Assembly (NCBI GenBank): GCA_963819975.1
Contig: CAWFYE010000007.1
Span: 372,001-436,000, forward strand
Length of the DNA stretch: 64,000 bases
Origin: Palsa-1392 sp963819975
GTDB lineage: Bacteria; Verrucomicrobiota; Verrucomicrobiia; Chthoniobacterales; UBA10450
Direction of reading: 5' to 3'
The notes below the pieces were generated by a model that had not been told where the DNA came from, made no database searches, and saw only the letters and a list, made by a program, of their open reading frames with translations. Within the stretch, counting starts at the first letter, position 1; each line of letters begins with the position of its first letter. The position numbers and the translations under genes were made by a program. Positions 1-9,659 of the stretch are shown piece after piece.

Positions 1-445
1 AGATCGGTTCGGGATTGCGGATGGTGTGGCCACCGATGATGGCGCAGCCGACTTCGCGCGCTTTCTCGAGGCCGCCGCGCAGGATCGTGGCGATCGTTTT
101 CTCGGAGACGAGGTCGATGGGGATGCCCATGATGTTGAGCGCGGTAATGGGACGGCCGCCCATCGCAAAAACGTCGGAGAGGGCGTTGGCCGCGGCGATC
201 TGGCCGTAAGCGAACGGGTCGTCCACGATCGGGGTGAAGAAGTCGGTCGTTTGCACGAGGGCGCGGTCGCGATCGAGACGAAAAACGCCGGCATCATCGG
301 CGGTCGCGGAGCCGATTAGGACGTGGCGATTTTTGTACTGCGGAAGCTGACGCAAAACTTGCGTCAGGGCCTGTTGGCTCAACTTGGAAGCTCAGCCGGC
401 GCAGGAAGAGAGCGAGGTCAGTTTACGGATTTGCTCGCGCGACAT
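1..445 (-). CDS. selD: Selenide, water dikinase SelD, selenoprotein form (3' part beyond window)
   Basis: SelD makes selenophosphate from selenide and ATP, the selenium donor for selenocysteine. The ATG at 445-443 follows an exceptionally strong ribosome binding site. The reading frame crosses an in-frame UGA at 394-392 (codon 18) in the context S-S-C-A-G-U-A-S-K, which aligns with the family segment G-A-G-C-G-C-K (E. coli Cys17, Lys20), so Sec replaces the catalytic Cys and the second Cys is Ser. Downstream the frame stays open with clear SelD landmarks: TTDFFTPIVDDPFAYGQIAA, ANALSDVFAMGG, and IIGGHTIRNPEP at the window edge. A hairpin sits just after the UGA, and tRNA-Sec lies immediately upstream on the same strand. 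Gene callers that stop at UGA will miss this start. The rest of the gene lies left of the window. Confidence 0.93.
347..367 (-). promoter_or_regulatory. Putative bacterial SECIS hairpin of selD
   Basis: A perfect 9-bp stem (347-355 with 359-367) closes a 3-nt loop, GUU in the mRNA. The loop begins 33 nt after the UGA at 394-392. Stem length, small loop starting with G, and distance all fit the loose pattern known for bacterial SECIS elements read by SelB. Function is inferred from position and fold. Confidence 0.65.
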
Positions 446-447
446 GC

Positions 448-460
448 GGATCACCTCCTT
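448..460 (-). promoter_or_regulatory. Extended Shine-Dalgarno site of selD
   Basis: The mRNA carries AAGGAGGTGATCC two bases before the ATG at 445. This is 13 nt of complement to the usual 16S rRNA 3' tail, far longer than the 4-6 nt seen at other starts here. It fixes the start codon and suggests strong initiation for a gene that must be read through a UGA. Confidence 0.8.
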
Positions 461-482
461 TCGTTAGGCAAGACGCCAAAAA

Positions 483-575
483 GGCGGAGAGGATAGGAAT
501 CGAACCTACCTCGGTCGGTGAGGACCGACGACGATTTTGAAGATCGCGAGGGCCACCAGGCACCCTTCACTCTCC
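483..575 (-). tRNA. selC: tRNA-Sec (anticodon UCA)
   Basis: The minus strand folds as an oversized tRNA of about 93 nt. The acceptor arm pairs GGAGAG with CTCTCC, the anticodon loop is CTTCAAA with anticodon TCA (plus coordinates 538-540), there is a long variable arm (CGTCGGTCC / accgacc region), and the T loop is TTCGATT. After the discriminator G only CC is encoded, so the terminal A would be added later. Long variable arm plus UCA anticodon identifies the selenocysteine tRNA. It lies between the Rdx selenoprotein gene and selD on the same strand. Confidence 0.93.
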
Positions 576-661
576 GGAAAAACGGAATCAGGAAGCCAGG
601 AAGCCAGGAGGAAGAACTAAACGCGCAGGCTTTTCTGGACTCTTGGTTTCCAGATTGATCG

Positions 662-901
662 TCAGGCCTTGGTCTTCTTGATCTGGCTGACGACGGCATC
701 GAAATCCGGCCATTCGCCGGAATCGAGTTTGGAATGGAGCAGTTTGCCATTGGCGCTGACTTCGAAGGCGCCGCCGCTCGATGGGACGAGGGTGAGCGAC
801 GCGATCCGATCGCCGAGCTCGAGAATTTTAGCCGCCAAACTGACGGCTTTCGGCGCGTAGTTTCAAACGCTGCAATACTCGATCCGGATTTCGGTTTTCA
901 T
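662..901 (-). CDS. Rdx/SelW-like selenoprotein with in-frame UGA
   Basis: A 79-codon frame starts at ATG 901 after a GGAGG ribosome binding site and ends at TGA 664-662. Codon 13 is UGA (865-863), giving the motif Y-C-S-V-U-N-Y, the CxxU redox motif of the SelW/SelT/Rdx family (thioredoxin-like, small redox proteins). The remainder (APKAVSLAAKILELGDRI, a strand ending in TLVPSSGGAFEVSANG, and GEWPDFDAVVSQIKK near the end) matches the family in length and layout, including the late 'G.WPD...V...I' segment. Translation that stops at UGA gives only a 12-residue peptide, so ordinary annotation overlooks the gene. The neighbouring tRNA-Sec and selD support the reading. The physiological substrate is unknown. 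Confidence 0.88.
830..848 (-). promoter_or_regulatory. Putative SECIS hairpin of the Rdx selenoprotein
   Basis: Just after the UGA (865-863) the mRNA can pair AGCCGUC (848-842) with GGCGGCU (836-830), one pair being U-G, around the loop AGUUU. The loop starts 21 nt after the UGA. This fits the bacterial SECIS pattern of a short stem with a G near the start of a small loop. It is less striking than the selD hairpin. Confidence 0.5.
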
Positions 902-1010
902 CGCTCCCTCCTTTCCTGTAGCGAGGTTAACGGGAAGCGCGCGAGGGTCAAGGTGGGGTTGCCCTGAATTGACGGACAGTGGGCTTAGGTCAAAAACCTG
1001 AGGAGTCCAC

Positions 1011-1358
1011 ATGAAAACACAGATCAACAAACCAGCTCGTGAGAGAACGAGCTATACCGAGGAGTATAAACGGGAGGCCCTGGCGCTCTGGCGTAACAGC
1101 GGTCGCAGCGCGGCCAAGGTGGCTTCGGAATTGGGCATTCGCCCGCCGTTGCTCTATCGCTGGGCACGCCTGGAGCGTCTGCCCGAGGCGGATAAGAGCG
1201 GGCGCAAGCCGCGGCGCAGCCTAGAAGAACTGGAAGTGGAGAACCATCATTTACGGGCGGAGAACGCCAAGCTTTTGGAGCAGCGCGAAGTGCTAAAAAA
1301 ATCCCTGGGCATCCTCTCCGAAGTGCCGCACAGCGGTATGCCCGGATCGAACAGATGA
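1011..1358 (+). CDS. IS3-family transposase OrfA
   Basis: OrfA is the 115-residue DNA-binding subunit of an IS3-type transposase. An N-terminal helix-turn-helix (about residues 14-60: EEYKREALALWRNSGRSAAK, then VASELGIRPPLLYRWAR) is followed by a leucine-zipper-like coiled coil (LEELEVENHHLRAENAKLLE). Near its 3' end a run of seven A (1295-1301) lies in the phase needed for -1 slippage into orfB, as in other IS3 elements that make an OrfAB fusion. It overlaps orfB by four bases (ATGA, 1355-1358). Confidence 0.9.
   Translation: MKTQINKPARERTSYTEEYKREALALWRNSGRSAAKVASELGIRPPLLYRWARLERLPEADKSGRKPRRSLEELEVENHHLRAENAKLLEQREVLKKSLGILSEVPHSGMPGSNR
1295..1301 (+). promoter_or_regulatory. Programmed -1 frameshift site (A7)
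   Basis: Seven consecutive A are read as AAA AAA in orfA (L-K-K-S). A -1 slip continues through IPGHPLRSAAQRYARIEQ directly into the orfB frame with no stop. This is the expected IS3 signal for making the OrfAB transposase. No downstream stimulatory structure was resolved. Confidence 0.7.
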
Positions 1359-2140
1359 GCGGCCAAAACTACAAGGTAGCTTGGTTATGCGAGGCCTTGC
1401 CCGTCTCGCGCAGCGGCTATTACCACTGGAAAGAGCGGCGTGAAAAGCCCGGTCCACGTCAGCTCGAGACCAGCTGCTTACGGGCACAGATCCGAGAGGA
1501 GTTTGCGCGTAGTCGCCAGACCTATGGCAGCCCGCGCCTGGCCCAAGTGCTCGGTTGCCCGGCAGCGTTCCAGTATCGTCATGCCACCACCGACAGCCGT
1601 CATGGCGGACCAATCGCACCCAATCGTCTCCCAGGCTTGCAGGTCGATCGTCCGAGCCAGGTTTGGGTGACTGATGCCACCGGTGTCCTGACCGGCCAAG
1701 GCTGGCTTTATCTGGTCGCAGTCTTGGACATCTGCAGCCGACGCGTCGTCGGCTGGGCCATGAGTCCCATCCTCGATGCTCCACTGACCATCGCCGCGCT
1801 GCGCATGGCCTTGGCCCAACGGCAGCCGGGAAGAACCCTCATCGTCCACTCCGATCGCGGCATGCAGTTCGCGAGCGCCGCTTATCGCCAGGTCTTGGCC
1901 GAGCACGGCCTGATCGCTTCCATGAGTCGCGCGGGGAACTGCTACGATAACGCCTTTATCGAGTCCTTCTGGAGCAGCCTCAAATACGAGCTGGTCTATC
2001 ATCACCGCTTCGCCACCCGCGCCGAGGCCCGCACCGCCATTTTTGATTACATCGAGACCTTCTATAACCGCACCCGGCTGCACAGCGCGCTCGGTTATCG
2101 CTCACCGCTGCAATTTGAACAACTGTTTCCCTCGAATTAA
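1355..2140 (+). CDS. IS3-family transposase OrfB (integrase core, probable internal deletion)
   Basis: OrfB carries the rve/DDE integrase core: first Asp in VWVTDATG, second Asp in VHSDRGMQF, Glu in NAFIESFWSSLK, and the C-terminal YNRTRLHSALGYRSP typical of the family. At 261 residues it is about 25-30 shorter than usual relatives. The gap falls between YGSPRLAQVLGCP and TTDSRHGGPIAPNRLP, where the family normally has the segment ending the HTH_21 region (a G..V.R.RVARLMR-like helix). The catalytic triad is intact, but loss of this segment makes an inactive transposase plausible. Confidence 0.88.
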   Translation: MSGQNYKVAWLCEALPVSRSGYYHWKERREKPGPRQLETSCLRAQIREEFARSRQTYGSPRLAQVLGCPAAFQYRHATTDSRHGGPIAPNRLPGLQVDRPSQVWVTDATGVLTGQGWLYLVAVLDICSRRVVGWAMSPILDAPLTIAALRMALAQRQPGRTLIVHSDRGMQFASAAYRQVLAEHGLIASMSRAGNCYDNAFIESFWSSLKYELVYHHRFATRAEARTAIFDYIETFYNRTRLHSALGYRSPLQFEQLFPSN

Positions 2141-2268
2141 CAATCCAAGCAGCTAACCCAAATTACCCTTGCCACACTGTCCGAAAAAACAATGCAATCC
2201 CAAGGCGACCCTTATAGACGCTGCGCGCGGCGAAACGCAGGGAAACCGTGTATTCGGAGCGAGGGCTC

Positions 2269-2317
2269 GCGTTTCCCAGAGGGAAACGCCTGCAAGGTGA
2301 GCGCGAGCCGCGGCTCG
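2269..2317 (-). terminator. Hairpins downstream of typA
   Basis: Right after the typA stop the minus strand holds a 14-bp palindrome (2304-2317, CGAGCCGCGGCTCG) and then a 9-bp perfect stem with a 3-nt loop (2269-2277 / 2281-2289). Neither is followed by a clear U run, so termination is only a guess from position. Confidence 0.35.
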
Positions 2318-4132
<1,815 letters not shown>

Positions 4133-4298
4133 GAGATGAATTCCTCGAAAGATTGCAGGTGGGAGGTTGCCCGACCGGGCAACGAGAGACCCGAAAACGT
4201 TCGCGAGCCGGCGTGTCGCCCTCGAAGAGGAGCGCGAATATGGATGCGCCACCCCCTCGCGTCAACCTAATGTGCCCCAAAAGAATGGGCCTTGGAAA

Positions 4299-4336
4299 AG
4301 CGAAAACGGCAGGCCATTGCTGGCCTGCCGTTTCGC
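4299..4336 (-). terminator. Intrinsic terminator of the secreted peptidase gene
   Basis: A strong stem (ACGGCAGGCCA with TGGCCTGCCGT, extended by GCGAA/TTCGC with one bulge) closes a 4-nt loop about 20 bp beyond the stop of the gene at 4356. On the minus strand it continues into TTTTCGCTTTTCC. It would stop transcription before typA. Confidence 0.75.
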
Positions 4337-4355
4337 TGGTTTCCGAACTTAGACG

Positions 4356-7313
4356 TTAAGGGAGCGGAGCTCGAACCGCCGCTTCAGCGTTGATGAACCC
4401 AAAACCGTCCAGTTTCGAGTAGCCATCACCGAGTCGGTTCGTAACAGCGCCGCTGAAGGTGCCGCCACCGGAGGTCGTGCCGCTAAACGTCATGCCGCGA
4501 CGAGCGATCGCGCCGTCTGGCAGGAGTAGCTCACCGCCGAAAAGGTCAGTCATAACAAACGAGGTGGAGGTCGCACCGCCATCCTGGCCGATCCCGTTCG
4601 TCACGACGCGGTTGTGCTGCGGGCCGTGACCGACCGTGAAGCGCAATGTCTTTCCGTCGGTAAAGGTGCCGTTGGCGAACGTCAACGTCATCGTCCACCA
4701 CTGACCGGCGATCGATGGCAACGGAGCCTGGTTGCTAAAGGCGGCGCTGATATCGCCTGAACCAACATCCGAATCACCCACCGTGAAGGGCTTCGTCAGG
4801 GGTTGCCAGACGACGCCTGGATAGACGTTGCTGAAGTAGGTGTTGGCCAGATCAAGACCGTTGTTGCCGCCCGTCGTATTGCCGGCAGTCGCCGCCGTGC
4901 CTTCAGGATTGAAGACCAGACTGGTAAGCGCTCCAGGTCCCTGATACGTGATAGTGAGGTGGTTTACGTTATTAATGCCCGAACTCGGATTGAGACCGAG
5001 ATCGGTACTGGCCGTGAATCTGACCTGACCACCATCCGACGTGCGAGCCGCGCCCGAAGCATAATTCGGATCAAGGTCATGCTGGAAAGCAGTGGTGTGC
5101 AGCACTTCCTTCATCTGTGATGGGGTCATGCTCCCGGGACCGCCATGCGCTTCGAGGACGAGAGCCGCGATGGCCGCAGCGTGCGGAGCTGCAGCGCTGG
5201 TACCAGAGAAGTTGGGCTTCGTATCCAAGTCACCGACGTCATCTCCACCAAAGAAGGAGTTATTGGCGGCGTCAGCCGCGGCCACGCTCGGTTGGAGACG
5301 CACTTCCGGACTCGCCAGGCGATTGCCCATGCTGTCGAAGTAGACCGTGGCTGGACCAGGCGAGGTAAAGTATTCCGGAATACTCATTCGGAAGACGCTG
5401 TAGGCCGCCGTGCCGTTGCATCCATTGGCCATGGAGTGGCCCTTGGTATTCGGCGTATTAACCGTGAAGTATTCCGCAGGTCCGATGCCGGAAAGGCCGT
5501 TGCCGCGGATGATCCAGCGGAAATGGGTCGCCGGTTGCGGTGCGTTTGGCACACTCGAGCGAGCAACCACATACTGCGCCTGAGTCTGGCCAGCCTTGGG
5601 CTTGGTAGGGCCGTATTCAAACGGGATGTTGGTCGCGTAGTTATTCGTCGTGAGCGAACTGGATGACATATAGTTACCGTCCAGATCGAAAACAAGCAGA
5701 TTGAAATCAGTCGTGATCTGCGGATTGAGACCGTTGTAAACGTTAACCGTGAAAGCTCCCGTCGTACCGCCGAAGTTTGTCACGACGATGGTGTAAGCAC
5801 CCGTAACGGGCGGATACAGATTGATCGTCTCATCCGTACCGGTATCCTGACCGTCTACGATAATAACGTTGTTCGGATCCTTGATCGTAACAATCGCATC
5901 GAACGAACTACCCGCATCGGCGGTAACGGTAATGACATAGTTCTGTCCGGCGGTCAGGCTTGGCGTGACGAAGGTCAGGGGCATATTGGTGTAATCGCCG
6001 TGGTCCGTGTAGATCGCGTTCGGGTCAATATTCAGGACCTGATTGTAGGGATCGTCCCACTGGAAGTTGGTCGACGGTGGGGAGGCGGGGACATTGACCG
6101 TCTGCGCTACATCTTGCTGACCAGGATTCGGATTGAAGTTATGGAAACCGCCCTGATAAAGGTTGGTCGGGACACCGGTCAGATTAATATTGGTGCCATC
6201 GAGCGCGCCGGGACCGTTGGGCACATTCCGATAATCGGAATCGTAGTCGTAGGTGCCAATGTCATTGCCCGCCGAGGAGAAGTAGCTCACACCAGCGGCG
6301 GCGACATCGTCAACTGCATTAGCGATGAGGCCATCTTCGAAAAAAGGTTCGTCACTGTAGCCGACGTCGTCGCAGATCGTGTCGGCCTTAAAGCCTTGCT
6401 GAATCTCCGGCGGGTATTCGTAGCCCGGTAGCGCGGCCAACGCGCGGATGTTGTTGGCGAAGTTGACTTCACCCCCGTTGGCAGTGGCGAAGCCGATGCG
6501 AGCCTTGGGCGCCATCTTGTAAACAATTTGACCCATGGCACGGCCTTCATCAGTGCCAGGGAGATCCTGAAGGATGACGACTGGTTGGGTATTGAGCGGA
6601 TTGCCACCGTCACCGGGCAGGTCGAAGTTAGCCACGTCGGTCGCCGTACTGCCGATGCTGTCGGAGATGAAACCGATGCTCATTCCGGAGCCTTCGTAGT
6701 CAAGCCGAGCAGACGGGTTATAGAACTTGTTGATCTGATCGACGCGATGCTGGTAAACGCCCTGATCGGTAACGGTGCCGAGAACGGGCACGCTGGTACC
6801 AGGCCGGATGCCGCCACCGGGATGCACTCGACGATTCAGCTCAGGTTTCAATCCCAGGCTGACAGAGCGCACTTCGTGCATGTTGCCGAGGGCTGGAACG
6901 TCATCGAGAGCGATGAATCCTTCAACCACGCCGACGCCCCGATATTTCTTGTCCAGCGCGGTGAGTGTAAATGACGAGAAGCGTTGCTGCAGCAGCGGCG
7001 CGAGCGCTTCCGCGTTAACACGGCTGTTGGTCGGATAAATGTCGACGAGGAACCGACCGCTCTCAACGTCCTGAATTGCGAGATTAGCGTAGTCCGCTGC
7101 CTGCTGCGTGGCATAGCCATTGAAGCTCGCCTTTTGGCCGTTCTTGATCGCGGCGTTGCTTTCAACAAGCGCGCCCAGACCGCCGGCGAGGTTTTGCGGT
7201 ACTGGCCTCGCCTGCACTAGTGCGGCGGACAAGCAGAGGCAAAGCGAGGCGGAGGCAACGGCCAGCCGCCTCCATGACCTCGATGAATTGATTCGAAGTA
7301 ATATGGTTTTCAT
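4356..7313 (-). CDS. Secreted serine peptidase, sedolisin/subtilisin-like (S8/S53 fold)
   Basis: The 985-residue product starts with a signal peptide (hydrophobic LAVASASLCLCLSAALVQA). The catalytic domain is recognisable by IGFISDSIG (Asp), TDEGRAMGQIVYKMAPKARI and FSGTSAAAPHAAAIAALV (Ser). Where subtilisins have the HGT histidine, the aligned segment reads D-E-G-R-A-M, so the triad is probably Ser-Glu-Asp as in sedolisins; this D-E-G-R-A-M subgroup is known among environmental bacteria. Residues of about 400-530 (FVTPSLTAGQNYVITVTADA onward) resemble a pre-peptidase C-terminal beta domain inserted before the Ser motif. No PEP-CTERM or other sorting tail is seen. It is transcribed alone, with a terminator at 4299-4336, and the region upstream contains a broken relative. 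Confidence 0.85.
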   Translation of the reverse strand: MKTILLRINSSRSWRRLAVASASLCLCLSAALVQARPVPQNLAGGLGALVESNAAIKNGQKASFNGYATQQAADYANLAIQDVESGRFLVDIYPTNSRVNAEALAPLLQQRFSSFTLTALDKKYRGVGVVEGFIALDDVPALGNMHEVRSVSLGLKPELNRRVHPGGGIRPGTSVPVLGTVTDQGVYQHRVDQINKFYNPSARLDYEGSGMSIGFISDSIGSTATDVANFDLPGDGGNPLNTQPVVILQDLPGTDEGRAMGQIVYKMAPKARIGFATANGGEVNFANNIRALAALPGYEYPPEIQQGFKADTICDDVGYSDEPFFEDGLIANAVDDVAAAGVSYFSSAGNDIGTYDYDSDYRNVPNGPGALDGTNINLTGVPTNLYQGGFHNFNPNPGQQDVAQTVNVPASPPSTNFQWDDPYNQVLNIDPNAIYTDHGDYTNMPLTFVTPSLTAGQNYVITVTADAGSSFDAIVTIKDPNNVIIVDGQDTGTDETINLYPPVTGAYTIVVTNFGGTTGAFTVNVYNGLNPQITTDFNLLVFDLDGNYMSSSSLTTNNYATNIPFEYGPTKPKAGQTQAQYVVARSSVPNAPQPATHFRWIIRGNGLSGIGPAEYFTVNTPNTKGHSMANGCNGTAAYSVFRMSIPEYFTSPGPATVYFDSMGNRLASPEVRLQPSVAAADAANNSFFGGDDVGDLDTKPNFSGTSAAAPHAAAIAALVLEAHGGPGSMTPSQMKEVLHTTAFQHDLDPNYASGAARTSDGGQVRFTASTDLGLNPSSGINNVNHLTITYQGPGALTSLVFNPEGTAATAGNTTGGNNGLDLANTYFSNVYPGVVWQPLTKPFTVGDSDVGSGDISAAFSNQAPLPSIAGQWWTMTLTFANGTFTDGKTLRFTVGHGPQHNRVVTNGIGQDGGATSTSFVMTDLFGGELLLPDGAIARRGMTFSGTTSGGGTFSGAVTNRLGDGYSKLDGFGFINAEAAVRAPLP

Positions 7314-7555
7314 AGATTAGTTATGTTGTCTGATTGCAGTGAAGGGTGACGAGATTACAAAATTGTAATTTACCAGGCAAGTAGTTTCTTTCGTTAACCG
7401 TATCGCCATCGGACGTTTCCGATTTTCAAACGTCCACGTCACATGTCCCCGTGCGGTCAGAACGCTCTTTCATCTCGAAACCAGCGTCGCCAGACTTTGA
7501 AGTCGATGCACACGACTTGAAACGCGCGAGCACGGAATAGCCTTGCCGATCCGGT

Positions 7556-7693
7556 TCACGAAGACTCCGGAAACGACCAACCGCTAGTCATGCCACCGAA
7601 GGTCATGACCAGGGCCGCGGCATGCGGAGCATCGGCGGAGGTCCGAAGAAGTCCGGGAAGGCATTCGTATCCGGGGAGACAAAGAAATAACGC
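7556..7693 (-). pseudogene. Remnant of a second subtilisin/sedolisin-like peptidase
   Basis: The 430 bp between the peptidase gene and ispG (7314-7743) have no intact gene. On the minus strand one frame reads RYFFVSPDTNAFPDFFG and, after a one-base shift, SADAPHAAALVMTFGGMT up to a stop at 7558-7556. Together they restore the catalytic 'FFGTSA.APHAAAL' motif of the neighbouring peptidase family. This is a decayed fragment of a paralogue. The rest of the gap, 7314-7555, shows nothing recognisable. Confidence 0.6.
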
Positions 7694-7743
7694 GCCGAAC
7701 GTAAATCATCAAGCTTAGCCTTAACTATTTGTAAAGCCGTGTT

Positions 7744-9582
7744 TTATCCGACGACTCTCGGTTCGTCCGCCATTTCCGTATCTGGCCGAGCGACCGGGTC
7801 CACCCACTTGCCGTGCTCGCGAACCAGATCCTGCAACCGATCGACCGCCTCGGCCTCCGGGATATTAAATTTCACCGCAGTTTTACCGACATAAAGATTC
7901 ACCTTGCCCGGTGCGCCGCCGACGTAGCCGAAGTCCGCATCCGCCATTTCCCCCGGGCCATTCACGATGCAGCCCATAATCGCGATTTTGACGCCTTTGA
8001 GGTGGACAGTGGCGGCCTTGATTCTCGCGGTGGTGGTTTGGAGATTGAAGAGCGTCCGGCCGCAGGAGGGGCAGGCGACATAGTCGGTCTTAAAGATCCG
8101 GGTTCCAGCCGCTTGGAGGATGTTATACGACAAGCGCAAAGCCTGCCCCGGGCCGTGCTCGCCTTGCACCAAGATGGCATCGCCGATCCCGTCGCAAAGG
8201 AGCGAGCCGATGTTGGTGGCTGCGGTCAGGAGTGTGGGGAGAAATTCCGCATCCGAGTTTTCCGAAATGGTTAGGCTGTCCTTGAGCAGAATCGGATGAC
8301 GCGGGTCGAGCCTCGCCGCGAGCAGGCGATACGCTGCGATCACCGGCAGGTCGAGGCCATCGGCGACGGTCACCAGTTTTGCGTCCGCCTCTTGATTCAA
8401 GGAAGCGAGACGCGCGTCATCGCGGGGATCGATCTCGACGACGCCCGAACTTTCGTGGACGAACTCCGGTTTGTAGTCGCCCATCCGATCGACCTTGTGC
8501 GCGACTTTCTCGAAATTGGCCTGGCGAATCGCGACTCGGACAGTTTCCTCGCCGCCCAGTTTCAGCTCGCTGCCGGGATCACCGATCTCGGCTACGACGA
8601 TCGCCTCCGAATCGCGGCGCTGATAAGAGAACGGATCGAAGGAAAGGCCAGCCGGCGGTGTCTCGAGCGCGGGTTGAACGGAGCGAACTGCCGCCTCGGT
8701 CGTCTCGACCAGCGCGCGCGCGACCGGTATCTCGTGAATGCTGTCTTCGGTTAACGAAACTCGGATGGTGTCGCCGATCCCGTCACGCAAGAGCGAGCCG
8801 ATGCCAATCGCACTTTTGATTCGCGCATCTTCGCCTTCGCCGGCCTCGGTCACGCCGAGGTGGATCGGGTAATTCCAATCGGGCCCCTCTTCGCGCAGGC
8901 GCGCCACGAGCAGCCGGTAGGCCGCGATCATCACTTTTGGGTTGCTCGATTTCATCGAGAAAATAAGCGCGTGATAATCGAGATCGCGCGCGATGCGGGC
9001 GAACTCAAGCGCGCTCTCCACCATCCCGAGCGGCGTGTCGCCGTAGCGGTTCATGATCCGGTCGCTGAGCGAGCCGTGGTTGGTTCCGATGCGCATCGCG
9101 ATCCCACGCTCGAGGCAGAGCCTAACGAGCGGAGTAAAGCGCTCCCGAATCCGGGCCAACTCGGAAGCATATTGCTCCTCCGTGTATTCGATGATCTTGA
9201 ACTTCTTCGAGTCGGCGTAATTCCCCGGGTTGATCCGGACTTTCTCGACCCACTTGGCCGCTTCCATCGCTGCCTCCGGTTTGAAATGGATGTCTGCCAC
9301 GATCGGCACTTCGCATCCGCGCTCACGTAATCCCTTAACGATATGCTGAAGATTGGCAGCGTCTTTCACCGTCGGGGCCGTGATTCGGACGATCTCGCAA
9401 CCGGCCTCCGCTAGCTCGAGCGACTGCATAATCGAGGCCTCGGTGTCCATCGTGTCGCAGGTAATCATGGACTGGACGCGAATCGGGTTCGCCCCGCCGA
9501 CCCCGACATGACCGACCATCACTTCGCGGGAAAGGCGACGCTGGTAAGAGAGAAGATCGTCGCAGTAAGAAGGGCGGGTCAT
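7744..9582 (-). CDS. ispG: 4-hydroxy-3-methylbut-2-enyl diphosphate synthase, long form
   Basis: IspG (GcpE) reduces MEcPP to HMBPP in the MEP isoprenoid pathway using a [4Fe-4S] cluster. At about 612 residues this is the long, insert-bearing form found in plants, Chlamydiae, Bacteroidetes and relatives. The N-terminal TIM barrel has GGANPIRVQSM, DTMDTEAS and VRINPGNYADSKKF. The C-terminal cluster domain has CPSCGRTLFNLQ and GCIVNGPGEMADADFGYVGG, which supply the cluster ligands. The ATG at 9582 (M-T-R-P-S-Y-C) fits the family start; the frame is open 21 codons further up to 9645. It is the last gene of the operon cdsA-dxr-rseP-ispG, so two MEP-pathway enzymes are co-transcribed. Confidence 0.95.
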   Translation of the reverse strand: MTRPSYCDDLLSYQRRLSREVMVGHVGVGGANPIRVQSMITCDTMDTEASIMQSLELAEAGCEIVRITAPTVKDAANLQHIVKGLRERGCEVPIVADIHFKPEAAMEAAKWVEKVRINPGNYADSKKFKIIEYTEEQYASELARIRERFTPLVRLCLERGIAMRIGTNHGSLSDRIMNRYGDTPLGMVESALEFARIARDLDYHALIFSMKSSNPKVMIAAYRLLVARLREEGPDWNYPIHLGVTEAGEGEDARIKSAIGIGSLLRDGIGDTIRVSLTEDSIHEIPVARALVETTEAAVRSVQPALETPPAGLSFDPFSYQRRDSEAIVVAEIGDPGSELKLGGEETVRVAIRQANFEKVAHKVDRMGDYKPEFVHESSGVVEIDPRDDARLASLNQEADAKLVTVADGLDLPVIAAYRLLAARLDPRHPILLKDSLTISENSDAEFLPTLLTAATNIGSLLCDGIGDAILVQGEHGPGQALRLSYNILQAAGTRIFKTDYVACPSCGRTLFNLQTTTARIKAATVHLKGVKIAIMGCIVNGPGEMADADFGYVGGAPGKVNLYVGKTAVKFNIPEAEAVDRLQDLVREHGKWVDPVARPDTEMADEPRVVG

Positions 9583-9659
9583 GGTCGTTGTCAGCTCGGC
9601 ACAGGATGATAGCAAAGCACGAACGCTCTGCTTTGAAAACGCCACCTCTCAGCCGCGCC

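Larger units (their letters stand above)
965..2191 (+). mobile_element. IS3-family insertion sequence, about 1.23 kb
   Basis: The ends start TG and finish CA and carry imperfect inverted repeats sharing TG..TT..CGGACAGTG (965-981 against 2175-2191). Between them lie orfA and orfB in the usual IS3 arrangement with a slippery A7 stretch. The flanking bases (gccc on the left, atgc on the right) do not form a target duplication, so the copy may be old or rearranged. It sits about 60 bp upstream of the Rdx selenoprotein gene and separates the selenium locus from typA. Confidence 0.88.

Noticed and set aside
581..661. Repeat AGGAAGCC(AGGAAGCC)AGG between the Rdx gene and tRNA-Sec as a mobile repeat
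   Set aside because: Only two and a half short tandem units are present and no second copy lies in the window, so nothing beyond simple sequence can be claimed.
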